From Quisquiliibacterium transsilvanicum (GTDB taxonomy: Bacteria; Pseudomonadota; Gammaproteobacteria; Burkholderiales; Burkholderiaceae_E): 64,000 nt of DNA. Made by a program: the position numbers and the translations under genes. The first letter of the stretch is position 1, and every line of letters starts with the position of its first letter. The notes beneath the pieces were generated by a model, which did no database searches, had not been told where the DNA came from, and saw only the letters and a list, made by a program, of their open reading frames with translations. The DNA lies in the NCBI RefSeq assembly GCF_014202215.1, contig NZ_JACHGB010000005.1, forward strand, positions 310,001-374,000, written 5' to 3'. Positions 44,814 through 52,894 of the stretch are shown here, piece after piece.

Positions 44814-46349
44814 ATGGCGGCGATCGACGAGTACGACCGCTTCGACGGCCTCGGCCTGGCCGAACTGGTGCGCCGCGGCGAGGTGCTGCCCGCGGAGCTG
44901 GCGGAGGCGGCGATCCTTCGGGTCCGGCTGCGCGATCCAGCGCTGAATGCGGTGATCCTCCCGATGTTCGAGCAGGCGCGTGCGGCTGCTGCTGCGCCGC
45001 TGCCCGACGGGCCCTTCCGCGGCGTGCCGATGCTGCTCAAGGACCTGATCGCCACCGTGCAAGGCGTGCCGACGGCCTGCGGCTGCCGCGCGCTGCGCGT
45101 CCTGCCGGCCCCCGTCGACAGCGAGCTGGTCAGGCGCCTGCGCGTCGCGGGTGTAGTGCTGCTCGGCAAGACCAACACCCCTGAGTTCGGCCTGGTTCCT
45201 TACACGGAGCCCGAGGCCTTCGGCGCCACGCGCAATCCGTGGAGCCTGGCCCATTCGCCCGGGGGCTCCAGCGGCGGCTCGGCCGCGGCAGTGGCGGCTC
45301 GGATGGTGCCGCTGGCCAGCGGCGGCGACGGCGGCGGCTCGATCCGGATCCCGGCCTCGTGCTGCGGGCTGTTCGGGCTGAAGGTGTCGCGCGGACGCAC
45401 GCCGACCGGCCCGCTGTTCGGCGAGTTCTGGCACGGCTTTGCCAGCGAGCACGTGCTGACGCGCTCGGTACGCGACAGCGCCGCGATGCTGGATGTGCTG
45501 GCCGGCGCGGACGTGGGTGCCCCCTACGCGTCGCCCGCTGCGCCGCCTTCCTTCCTGGACGAATCTCGCCTCGACCCGCCGCGGCTGCGGATCGCCTTCA
45601 CTGCCAGACCGATGTTCGGTGCCCCGGACGTGCCGGTGCACGAGGACTGCAGGCGGGCGTTGGCCGACGCGGCGTCGCTGCTGGCGGAGCTCGGCCACGA
45701 ACTCGTCGAGGCCGCGCCGAGTGTCGACCCGGAGGCCTGCGCCCGGGCCTTCGTCGTGGTGCTGGCCGCCGAGACCCGCGCGACGATCGAGCAGGTCGCC
45801 CAGGCCACCGGGGTCCCTGCCCACCGGCGGGACTTCGAGCCCGCCACCTGGGCGCTCGGCCTGCTCGGGCGCGCCACGCCCGCCTCCGAGTACGCCTCGG
45901 CCTCGAACCTGTTGCAGGCGGCCGCCCGCGCGGTGGGGAATTTCTTCGTGGAGCACCACGCGCTGCTGACGCCCACGCTGGCCCGGCCGCCCGCGCCGAT
46001 TGGCGCGCTGCAGCCGCGTGCCCCGGATCGCCGGCTGATGGCGCTGCTCAATCCGCTGGGCGCGGGCTGGGCCTACCGGGCCGGCGGCATGGTGGAGCAG
46101 TTGGCGCGCGAGACCTTTGCGTACATGCCCTACACGCCGCTGTTCAACGTCACCGGGCAGCCGGCGATGTCGGTGCCGCTGCACTGGAACGCGGAAGGCC
46201 TGCCGGTGGGCGTGCAGATCGCCGGCCGCTTCGGCGACGAGGCACTGCTGCTGCGGCTGGCCGGGCAGCTGGAGCGGGCCCGGCCCTGGGCCGGACGGGC
46301 GCCGCCGCTCGCCGGAGTTGGCGCGGGTCCAGCCGAAGATCGATCCTGA
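44814..46349 (+). CDS. amidase signature family protein
   Basis: 511 residues with the full amidase signature. Lys76 (VPMLLKDL), Ser152/153 ([12 protein letters not shown], the cis-Ser segment) and nucleophile Ser176 ([12 protein letters not shown]) form the Ser-cisSer-Lys triad. The C-terminal part [20 protein letters not shown] is standard. No signal peptide, so cytosolic. A GGGAGG Shine-Dalgarno precedes the ATG at 44814. Members hydrolyse many amides, including 6-aminohexanoate dimers and aryl amides; the natural amide here is unknown. The gene stands alone between divergent and codirectional neighbours. Confidence 0.9.
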   Translation: MAAIDEYDRFDGLGLAELVRRGEVLPAELAEAAILRVRLRDPALNAVILPMFEQARAAAAAPLPDGPFRGVPMLLKDLIATVQGVPTACGCRALRVLPAPVDSELVRRLRVAGVVLLGKTNTPEFGLVPYTEPEAFGATRNPWSLAHSPGGSSGGSAAAVAARMVPLASGGDGGGSIRIPASCCGLFGLKVSRGRTPTGPLFGEFWHGFASEHVLTRSVRDSAAMLDVLAGADVGAPYASPAAPPSFLDESRLDPPRLRIAFTARPMFGAPDVPVHEDCRRALADAASLLAELGHELVEAAPSVDPEACARAFVVVLAAETRATIEQVAQATGVPAHRRDFEPATWALGLLGRATPASEYASASNLLQAAARAVGNFFVEHHALLTPTLARPPAPIGALQPRAPDRRLMALLNPLGAGWAYRAGGMVEQLARETFAYMPYTPLFNVTGQPAMSVPLHWNAEGLPVGVQIAGRFGDEALLLRLAGQLERARPWAGRAPPLAGVGAGPAEDRS

Positions 46350-46446
46350 CGACAGCGTTCCAGGCGCTGGGGTCCGTGCGAGCGGCGCGCGCCGATTTCC
46401 CCCATCATCGCGCCTTTCCATCCGTACAAACTAAGGAACGAACAGG

Positions 46447-47424
46447 ATGCGCGCAGTCGTATGCAAGGAGCTCGGCCCCGTCGAAAACCTGGTCTTCGAG
46501 CCGAACTGGCCGGACCCGGTCCCGGGCAAGGGCGAAGTGGTCGTCGACGTGAAGTCCGGTTCGGTGAACTTCCCGGACGTGCTGATGATCCAGGGCAAGT
46601 ACCAGTTCTCGGCTGAACCGCCGTTCGTGCCGGGGTCGGAACTGGCCGGCGTGATCTCCGCTGTGGGCGAAGGCGTGACCGGCTACGCGGTGGGCGAGCG
46701 CGTGATCGCGCGCAGCGGCACCGGCGCCTTCGGCGAGAAGGCGAAGGCGAAGGTTTCGCAGCTGACCAAGATCCCCGAGGGCGTGGACTTCGACACCGCA
46801 GCCACCTTCATGGTCACCTACGGCACCACCCACCATGCGCTGATCGATCGCGCGCAGCTCAAGCCGGGCGAGACGCTGCTGGTGCTGGGCGCTGCCGGCG
46901 GCGTGGGCATGGCCGCGGTCGAGCTGGGCAAGCTGCTGGGCGCGAAGGTGATCGCCGCCGCATCGACCGACGAGAAGCTCGCGGTGTGCCGCGAGCATGG
47001 CGCTGACGCGACCATCAACTACAGCACCGAGGACCTGCGCAAGAAGCTCGCAGAGCTCACCGACGGCAAGGGCCCGGACGTGATCTACGACCCGGTGGGC
47101 GGCTCCTTCGCCGAGCCCGCGTTCCGCTCGATCGCCTGGCGCGGCCGCTACCTGGTGATCGGCTTCGCCAACGGCGAGATCCCCAAGCTGCCGCTGAACC
47201 TGGCGCTGCTCAAGGGCGCGTCGATCGTCGGCGTGTTCTACGGCAGCTTCGCGCAGCGCGAGCCGGTCGAGGGGCAGAAGGTCATCGACGAGCTGATGGA
47301 CTGGGTGCGCACCGGGAAGATCAAGCCGCTGGTGTCGGCCCGCTACAAGCTCGAGGACACGGTCCAGGCGCTGCAGGACATGTCCTCGCGCAAGGTCACC
47401 GGCAAGATCGTCATCGTGCCCTGA
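46447..47424 (+). CDS. NADPH:quinone oxidoreductase family protein (zinc-independent MDR)
   Basis: 325 residues of the medium-chain dehydrogenase/reductase family without zinc ligands. N-terminal RAVVCKELGPVENLVFEPNW, VNFPDVLMIQGKYQF (quinone-oxidoreductase substrate region) and the Rossmann motif VLGAAGGVGMAAVELGKLLG are clear. The end RYKLEDTVQALQDMSSRKVT is typical. These enzymes reduce quinones or enones, or act on acyl-CoA enoyl substrates. Here a role in redox or lipid metabolism cannot be separated. The Shine-Dalgarno is AAGGAA. A strong hairpin follows the stop codon. Confidence 0.88.
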   Translation: MRAVVCKELGPVENLVFEPNWPDPVPGKGEVVVDVKSGSVNFPDVLMIQGKYQFSAEPPFVPGSELAGVISAVGEGVTGYAVGERVIARSGTGAFGEKAKAKVSQLTKIPEGVDFDTAATFMVTYGTTHHALIDRAQLKPGETLLVLGAAGGVGMAAVELGKLLGAKVIAAASTDEKLAVCREHGADATINYSTEDLRKKLAELTDGKGPDVIYDPVGGSFAEPAFRSIAWRGRYLVIGFANGEIPKLPLNLALLKGASIVGVFYGSFAQREPVEGQKVIDELMDWVRTGKIKPLVSARYKLEDTVQALQDMSSRKVTGKIVIVP

Positions 47425-47432
47425 TCGGACAG

Positions 47433-47460
47433 GCGTGGCCGCGCAGGCGTGCGGCCACGC
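47433..47460. terminator. strong hairpin between convergent genes
   Basis: GCGTGGCCGC at 47433-47442 pairs perfectly with GCGGCCACGC at 47451-47460 around an 8-nt loop, 8 bp after the quinone oxidoreductase stop and ahead of the convergent amidohydrolase. No T-tract follows, so it may act as a 3' barrier or, in both directions, as a factor-dependent terminator. Confidence 0.55.
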
Positions 47461-47508
47461 TCATGCCCGGTTGCCTGGGGCCGGGCGAACCCGCCGGCAG
47501 GTGCCGGC

Positions 47509-48693
47509 TCAGCCGGCGCCGAGCTTGCGTTCGACGACCCGCGCGAAGAACGCGGCGCCCAGCGGCAGCGCAGCGTCGTTGAAGTCGTAGTGCGGGTTGT
47601 GCAGCTCGCAGCCGCCGGGCGTGTCGCCGTTGCCGATGTTGATGAAGCAGCCCGGCACCTGCTCGAGCATGAAGGAGAAGTCCTCGGAACCCATGATGGG
47701 CGCAGGGTTGCGCTCGACGTTCCCGGCACCGACGAGCTCGGTACAGACGGCGGCGGCGAACTCGGCCTGCGCCGCGTCGTTGACCAGCGGGGCGAATTCC
47801 AGCCGGAAGTCCACCGAGGCCTTCGCGCCCATGCCCTGCGCGACGCTCTCGGCGATGCGGCGCAGGTTGTTCTCGATCAGTTGCATCACCGCGCCCGAGA
47901 ACGCGCGCACCGTGCCGGACAGCCGCGCGGTCTGCGGAATGACGTTGTATGCGTCGCCCGCGTGGATCTGCGTGATCGACAGCACCGCGGTCTCCACCGG
48001 CGGCACGTTGCGCGAAACGATGGTCTGCAGCGTGGAGGCGATCTGCACCGCCACCATCACCGGGTCCACTCCGGCCTCCGGGCGCGCGCCGTGCGCCCCG
48101 ACGCCGACGATGTCGATGTCGAAGAAGGCGCCGCCGGCCATCATGGGTCCTGCGCGCACCGCGAAGCCGCCCACCGCCAGGTGCGGCCGGTTGTGCATGC
48201 CGAAGATGCTGTCGCAGGGGAAGCGCCGGAACAGGCCGTCGGCGATCATCGCCTTTGCGCCGCCGCGCCCCTCCTCGGCGGGCTGGAACACGAAGTGCGC
48301 GGCGCCGTCGAACTGCCGCGTCTCGGCCAGGTAGCGGGCTGCGCCGAGCAGCATCGCGGTGTGGCCGTCGTGACCGCAGGCGTGCATGCGCCGCGCGTTG
48401 CGCGAGCGGTGCTCGAAGGTGTTGGCCTCCTCGATCGGCAGCGCGTCCATGTCGGCGCGCAGGCCGACGGTGCGCGGCGACGCGCCGCTGCGAAGCACGC
48501 CGACCACGCCGGTGCGTCCGACGCCCCGGTGCACCTCGTCGAAGCCGAAGGCCTCGAGCTGGCGGGCGACGAAGTCCGCAGTGCGCGTCTCCTCGAAGCC
48601 GAGCTCCGGATGGGCGTGGAGATCGCGCCGCCACTCGGTCATCTCGGGGTGCAGCGCGGCGATGCGTTCCGCGGCGGTCATTGGGGCGTTCAT
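47509..48693 (-). CDS. M20D amidohydrolase (hippurate hydrolase/IAA-amino-acid hydrolase-like)
   Basis: 394 residues. The start WRRDLHAHPELGFEETRTAD is the M20D signature, then ADMDALPIEEANTFEHRSRN and MHACGHDGHTAMLLGAARYL with the metal-binding Cys and His residues. FVFQPAEEGRGGAKAMI carries the catalytic Glu pair and MGSEDFSFMLEQVPGCFI the last ligands. The enzyme hydrolyses N-acyl amino acids such as hippurate or indole-acetyl conjugates. The ATG at 48693 follows GGAGGA. The stop of a decayed LysR gene overlaps this start (ATGA), so it was originally downstream of, and probably controlled with, that regulator. Confidence 0.9.
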   Translation of the reverse strand: MNAPMTAAERIAALHPEMTEWRRDLHAHPELGFEETRTADFVARQLEAFGFDEVHRGVGRTGVVGVLRSGASPRTVGLRADMDALPIEEANTFEHRSRNARRMHACGHDGHTAMLLGAARYLAETRQFDGAAHFVFQPAEEGRGGAKAMIADGLFRRFPCDSIFGMHNRPHLAVGGFAVRAGPMMAGGAFFDIDIVGVGAHGARPEAGVDPVMVAVQIASTLQTIVSRNVPPVETAVLSITQIHAGDAYNVIPQTARLSGTVRAFSGAVMQLIENNLRRIAESVAQGMGAKASVDFRLEFAPLVNDAAQAEFAAAVCTELVGAGNVERNPAPIMGSEDFSFMLEQVPGCFINIGNGDTPGGCELHNPHYDFNDAALPLGAAFFARVVERKLGAG

Positions 48694-49100
48694 CTGTGTC
48701 CTCCGTCGGTGGCCGGCTGTGCCAGCCGGTCGATGAGCAGGCGCAGCCGCAGCGGCACCTGCCGGTTGCTCGGAAACACGACGGAGATCGGCGTCGGCTC
48801 CGGCCGGAGCGCGCCCAGGACCTCCTCGAGATTCCCGGATCGTACCGCGTCGGTCGCCATGTATTCCGGAACCTGAACGAGTCCGAGCCCCGCGCAGGCG
48901 GCCGGTGTGCGGCATGCGGAATGCGACGCATGGGCGCGAGGCGATCTCGGGAAGGACGCGCTCGCCCCGGCCTGAGCGGAGCTGCGTTCGATCGACTCGA
49001 GCTCGTCCAGTACGCGCCGGCAGCGCTGGAACAGCGCTTCGCCCGCATGGGTCAGGGGGGGGTCGTGGTCAGCGAGGGCTCGGGGTGCTTGAGGTCGACG
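48690..49100 (-). pseudogene. LysR-type regulator remnant with the effector domain deleted
   Basis: In one frame the region encodes the end of a LysR winged-helix domain, PLTHAGEALFQRCRRVLDEL followed by ESIERSSAQAG, and then, after about 20 unrelated residues, the C-terminal tail of the effector domain: CAGLGLVQVPEYMATDAVRS, then NLEEVLGALRPEPTPISVVF, ending at 48690. Most of the effector domain and the helix-turn-helix start are missing. An eight-base C run on the coding strand (49055-49062) may mark a frameshift. About 135 codons remain of roughly 300. The neighbouring intact LysR at 49116-50030 is different in sequence. Effector binding and DNA recognition cannot work. Confidence 0.65.
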
Positions 49101-49115
49101 GCGTGCAGCAGGTGT

Positions 49116-50030
49116 TCAGCCTGCCCGCGTTTCGCTGGCCTCGTCGAGCAGCCACTCGACCAGCGCCCGGGTCTCCGGCCTGCCTTCGCTGGCCGGGTTC
49201 ACCACCACGAAGTAGGCGCGCGGCGACGCCAGCGTGTCCTTGAAGGGCGCGACCAGGCGGCCGTCCTCCAGCAGTGCATCGACCAGCGGCCTGCGGCCGA
49301 GCGCCACACCCTGGCCGAGCATGGCGGCGGCGATCACCTCGTCGTAGTTGGAGAAGGTCAGGGTGGCGCGCGGCTCCAGGTCGGGCAGGCCCATCGCGGT
49401 CAGCCATGGCTCCCAGTCCTGGAGCGGGCCCCGCCCCACGTCGTGCAGGCGCAGCAGCGTGTGCCGGGCGAGGTCCGCGGGTGCCGCCAGCGGCAGCGCG
49501 TAGGGGCCGAGCAGCGAGGGACTGCACACCGGCAGCACCTCTTCGTCGAACAGCTTGACCCCCTCGGGGGCATCGACCCTGCCCAGGCGGATGGCGACGT
49601 CGATCGCGTCCTGGACCAGGTCGCGCAGGCTGAAGGAGACGTCCAGCCTGACGTCCACCCCGGGCTGGCGCTGCACGAAGCGTGCGAGGCGCGGGATCAG
49701 CCAGAGCGAGGCCATCCCCGGCGTGGTCGACAGCGTGAGCACGCGGCGGGTGCGCGGTGCGCGCACCCGCTCGACCGCCTCGCGCAGCCGGATCAGCATC
49801 TCGCTGCAGGCGACGGCCAGCGCCTTGCCCTCGTCGGTGAGCGCGAGGCTGCGGTGGGCGCGGCGGAACAGCGGGGCCCCCAGGTCCTCCTCCAGCGCCC
49901 GGATCTGGCGGCTCACCGCCGACTGCGTGACGAAGCGTTCCTCGGCCGCACGCGTGAAGCTGAGGTGCCGGGCCGCCGACTCGAAGGTCAGCAGCAGGTC
50001 GAGTGGCGGCAGTCTGCGGGCGTCTGGCAT
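49116..50030 (-). CDS. LysR-family transcriptional regulator (GcvA-like)
   Basis: 304 residues, a full LysR protein. The winged helix at about 8-66 reads PPLDLLLTFESAARHLSFTR then FVTQSAVSRQIRALEEDLGA and LFRRAHRSLALTDEG; the effector domain follows from about 95. The Ala-rich linker helix is present. It resembles GcvA-type regulators (RHLSFTRAAEE, TPGMASLWLIPRL). The ATG at 50030 is chosen at MPDARRL; the longer frame runs antisense into the divergent gene's promoter. Divergence from a DUF2917 gene, with a perfect palindrome between, is a pairing found in proteobacteria. The inducer is unknown. Confidence 0.88.
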   Translation of the reverse strand: MPDARRLPPLDLLLTFESAARHLSFTRAAEERFVTQSAVSRQIRALEEDLGAPLFRRAHRSLALTDEGKALAVACSEMLIRLREAVERVRAPRTRRVLTLSTTPGMASLWLIPRLARFVQRQPGVDVRLDVSFSLRDLVQDAIDVAIRLGRVDAPEGVKLFDEEVLPVCSPSLLGPYALPLAAPADLARHTLLRLHDVGRGPLQDWEPWLTAMGLPDLEPRATLTFSNYDEVIAAAMLGQGVALGRRPLVDALLEDGRLVAPFKDTLASPRAYFVVVNPASEGRPETRALVEWLLDEASETRAG

Positions 50031-50078
50031 GCGCTGGCGGAATTCGAGAGATTCCGAATCATCGTTTGAAAACCTGCG

Positions 50079-50093
50079 TGGTGCGACGCACCA
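50079..50093. promoter_or_regulatory. 15-bp perfect palindrome, candidate LysR operator
   Basis: TGGTGCGACGCACCA has 7-bp arms around a central A and sits in the 143-bp gap between the divergent LysR (start 50030) and DUF2917 (start 50174) genes. A TTGAAA -35-like hexamer at 50066-50071 partly precedes it. The spacing and symmetry suit a LysR binding site for autoregulation and control of the DUF2917 gene. Confidence 0.55.
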
Positions 50094-50173
50094 TACGTCC
50101 CATGCCCCTCGGTCGGGCGACCTGCATCTCGCAGGCGCAGGCGACATCGCAGGGAATCCGCAAGGAGTGCGTC

Positions 50174-50488
50174 ATGATCATCGAAACCGGTCTTTCCCGT
50201 CTCGAACTGCGTCGCGGCGACACGGTGCGCCTCGATGATGCCCACGGCGCGACCGTGAGCTGCGCGGCCGGCAGCATCTGGGTGACCCGCGACAACGATC
50301 CCGCCGACCTGATCCTGGGCGCCGGCGACAAGGTCCGCATCGACGGTCCCGGTCTGGTCGTCATCCAGGCCTTCGAGGCCTCCCGCGTGGCGGTTGCCTC
50401 GAACGCGTTGTCGCTGGCGCGCGATGCCCGGCGTGCGCCGGTGCGCGCCCGGCTGGAACCGGCCCGCACGGCGCCGATGCCCGCCTGA
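50174..50488 (+). CDS. DUF2917 domain protein
   Basis: 104 residues. The fold looks like a small all-beta cupin-like domain: DTVRLDDAHGATVSCAAGSI, then WVTRDNDPADLILGAGDKVR and GPGLVVIQAFEASRVAVA, a pattern found in the DUF2917 family. Its function is unknown. The N-terminus MIIETGLSRLELRRGDTVRL matches family starts, and CAAGGAGTGCG gives a Shine-Dalgarno. A basic Ala/Arg-rich tail of about 20 residues follows. The divergent LysR regulator next door is its probable controller. No partner operon gene follows. Confidence 0.75.
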   Translation: MIIETGLSRLELRRGDTVRLDDAHGATVSCAAGSIWVTRDNDPADLILGAGDKVRIDGPGLVVIQAFEASRVAVASNALSLARDARRAPVRARLEPARTAPMPA

Positions 50489-50547
50489 ACTCCGACGGAC
50501 CGGCGTCGTCCGGCCGGTCCGGGTCCCGCACGTTTGCGCGGCGCTGG

Positions 50548-52392
50548 CTAGCCGCAACTAAGCCTGTAGGCGGTGTCGGTGCTGAAGACCGAGTCCATCC
50601 AACTGGAGCGGTCGGTCAGGAAGCTGCCGAGGAACGCGAGCTCCTCGTCCCAGGTGTTCCATACGTAGTGGCTCACGAGCGGCTGGCCCAGGATTGGCCA
50701 GCGCTCGAAGTTCCTGGCCTGGGCCGTCTGGAGCCTGGCGTGCTGGATGTCGATGCTCCTGCGGACGAAGGGCTCGATCCCCGGCGCCATCGCCTGCCAG
50801 CGGCGCGCGAGCAAGGATCCGTGTTCGGGCTTCTGGAGCAGCAGCGCCAGCCAGTTGCTGCCGTCGTAGAAGTCATGCTGGCGCGATACCCAGCATCCCT
50901 GCGGAAGGTACACCGCAGGGAGGTCAAAGTTGCCGGCGGAGATGTCGAAGTCCCAGATCGGCCCCAGGTTCAGTTTCCGGTCCGCGAGCCGCTCCTCGCG
51001 CTCCGAGCCCTTCCACAGGAAGACGCTGCTCAGGAAGGGCGCATCGAGGTTCTTGAACAGCTCGCTGAGCAGGGTCCAGTCGGCGAAGCTCTCGGGGTGG
51101 ATCGACGCGGGCGTGGTGCCGCCGTGCAGCTCTAGTTCGACGTCGTCCAGGTAGGACTTGACGTACTCGAGCTGGGCGACGGTGATGTCCTCTTCGTCGG
51201 GCGTGTCGATGCAGAAGCGCGTTTTTCCGAGGGGCGACACGTACCGCAGATCGAGGCGCTCGTCGACGTGGCAGTCGAGTCTGCCGTCCGCCTCGACGAG
51301 GTATCCGCCGTCGGCCTCGGCGTCCGCAGGCTCGTCGCTCATCTCGTGGATGTCCAGGCGAGCCGACGAGATCCGGATGTCCTCGGCGAGCAGGTAGACG
51401 CCGACGTAGTCCCCGTTGAGCACCACCTCGACATGGACGCCCGAGGGGTTCCACTTCATCCCGTCCCGGCCGAACAGCGAGCTGTTGGCGAGCGAGAACG
51501 CGAGCTTGTTGCGAATCAGCGAGCGGTCGAGGTAGTCGGCCAGCAGGACCCAGTTGCGATTCTTCCGCATGCCGGCGACATCGGCGAGCGCGGCATAGCT
51601 GGCGTCGTTCGTGAACTGGACCTTGTAGGGCTTCTTCGGGTACTGCCAGGTCGAGTTGCCCCGGCCCCGGATCCTGCCGTTCAGTTGCACGGGCAGGTCT
51701 GAGATGACTTCGTGGTCGAGCACGAAGTTCGCGTCGACGTAGGTTTCCTTGGAGTCGACGGCCGCGCCGTTCCGGGTCGTGATCCGGAGCTGGGGCAGCT
51801 CCCTGAGCGCGCTCGGCAGGTGGGCCAGGAAGGCGTCGAAGCCGGGCGGGCCCGAGAGGCGGGGATCGGCATGGACGGACTTCAGCGTCTCGACCGCCAG
51901 CCGCGCGATGCGAGCCACAGGCGCGTCCGGGGCGACCGAGCCGGGGTCGAACCGGAAGGGGTGGGCCCGCGGGAAGCCGAGCATCTCTCTGGTCAGGTCC
52001 TCGGCAAGCTCGACTGATGGCTCGCCGCTCCAATGCACGATGGCGGTGAACGGGGTGATCGTGGTGGAGTAGCTCACGGACGGCGTGGCCATCCGGTAGG
52101 ACACGACCTCCGGCGCCGCGCCCGACGACATCAGGGCCAGCAGCGGCGGGTCCGACGATTCGGGAATTTCCAGGCCGAAGGCGCCCGAGCCGTCAGTGTC
52201 GGCCTGCGGCTCGCCGGCGTCGCACTGGTCGTTGCGATTCAGGTCGGCGCACACGCGTCCCGCGTCCGCGGTCCCCGTGAACACCCTGCCCACCACCTCG
52301 CGGGTCGGCGTGTCGCCGCCCCCGGAGGAACAGGCGGACAGCACCAGCGCAGTGCACAGCGCGCTGGCCAGGCGGAGATCGAATCGTTGCAT
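50548..52392 (-). CDS. CotH-like kinase-fold lipoprotein
   Basis: 614 residues. The start MQRFDLRLASALCTALVLSA then C21 is a lipobox (LSAC), so the protein should be an outer-membrane or inner-membrane lipoprotein. A Gly/Ser/Asp linker and a calcium-type Asp/Asn-rich segment (CADLNRNDQCDAGEPQADTD, about 48-67) follow. The CotH kinase-like domain covers roughly 200-600, with RIRGRGNSTWQYPKKPYKVQ and KNRNWVLLADYLDRSLIRNK as family hallmarks and LGPIWDFDISAGN near the end. Spore-coat CotH is a protein kinase; Gram-negative relatives are unstudied. It is convergent with the DUF2917 gene. Confidence 0.8.
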   Translation of the reverse strand: MQRFDLRLASALCTALVLSACSSGGGDTPTREVVGRVFTGTADAGRVCADLNRNDQCDAGEPQADTDGSGAFGLEIPESSDPPLLALMSSGAAPEVVSYRMATPSVSYSTTITPFTAIVHWSGEPSVELAEDLTREMLGFPRAHPFRFDPGSVAPDAPVARIARLAVETLKSVHADPRLSGPPGFDAFLAHLPSALRELPQLRITTRNGAAVDSKETYVDANFVLDHEVISDLPVQLNGRIRGRGNSTWQYPKKPYKVQFTNDASYAALADVAGMRKNRNWVLLADYLDRSLIRNKLAFSLANSSLFGRDGMKWNPSGVHVEVVLNGDYVGVYLLAEDIRISSARLDIHEMSDEPADAEADGGYLVEADGRLDCHVDERLDLRYVSPLGKTRFCIDTPDEEDITVAQLEYVKSYLDDVELELHGGTTPASIHPESFADWTLLSELFKNLDAPFLSSVFLWKGSEREERLADRKLNLGPIWDFDISAGNFDLPAVYLPQGCWVSRQHDFYDGSNWLALLLQKPEHGSLLARRWQAMAPGIEPFVRRSIDIQHARLQTAQARNFERWPILGQPLVSHYVWNTWDEELAFLGSFLTDRSSWMDSVFSTDTAYRLSCG

Positions 52393-52496
52393 CGTGGTGG
52401 CTCTCCTTTTCCGTGCCCATGCCCTCCGGACATCGTCGCGAGGGCACGGGACGGGCCGGCTCGCTCGGCGCGCCCCGCCCCGCCCGCTGCGCTGCG

Positions 52497-52886
52497 TCAG
52501 GCCGGCGTGAACACCGGCACCGGGGCGCCTTCCTCGCTCGCCTTGAAGGTGACCTTGACCCGCTGGCCGATCGCCAGCGCATCGAGGTCGCAGTCGACGA
52601 TGTTGGTGAGCATCGAGACGCCTTCGTCCAGGGTGACGTAGGCCAGTGCGTACGGCACCGGCGAGCCGCGGCGCATCACGCTGTAGGTATAGATCTCGCC
52701 GGTGCCCTTGGCGTCGAACCACTCGGTGTTGTCCGAGAAGCAGAACGGGCACAGCGCGCGCGGATAGTAGTGCGGCTGGCCGCAATCCTTGCAGCGCTTG
52801 ATCCGCAGGCGGCCTTCGGCGGCGGCATCCCAGAACGGCTTGTTCTCGGGGTTGACGAAGGGGGCGGGAAACTTGCGTTCAGTCAT
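52497..52886 (-). CDS. DUF35 (zinc-ribbon/OB-fold) protein, thiolase partner
   Basis: 129 residues. An N-terminal zinc ribbon (CKDCGQPHYYPRALCPFC) supplies four Cys ligands, and an OB-fold follows (TGEIYTYSVMRRGSPVPYAL, AYVTLDEGVSMLTNIVDCDL). DUF35 proteins form complexes with thiolase-fold enzymes, in bacteria with steroid side-chain retro-aldolases such as Ltp2 and their relatives. It starts 8 bp after the thiolase-fold gene, so they form one complex. The zinc probably stabilises the fold. Shine-Dalgarno is weak; ATG at 52886 gives MTERKFPAPFVNPE. Confidence 0.85.
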   Translation of the reverse strand: MTERKFPAPFVNPENKPFWDAAAEGRLRIKRCKDCGQPHYYPRALCPFCFSDNTEWFDAKGTGEIYTYSVMRRGSPVPYALAYVTLDEGVSMLTNIVDCDLDALAIGQRVKVTFKASEEGAPVPVFTPA

Positions 52887-52894
52887 GGTCAGGG

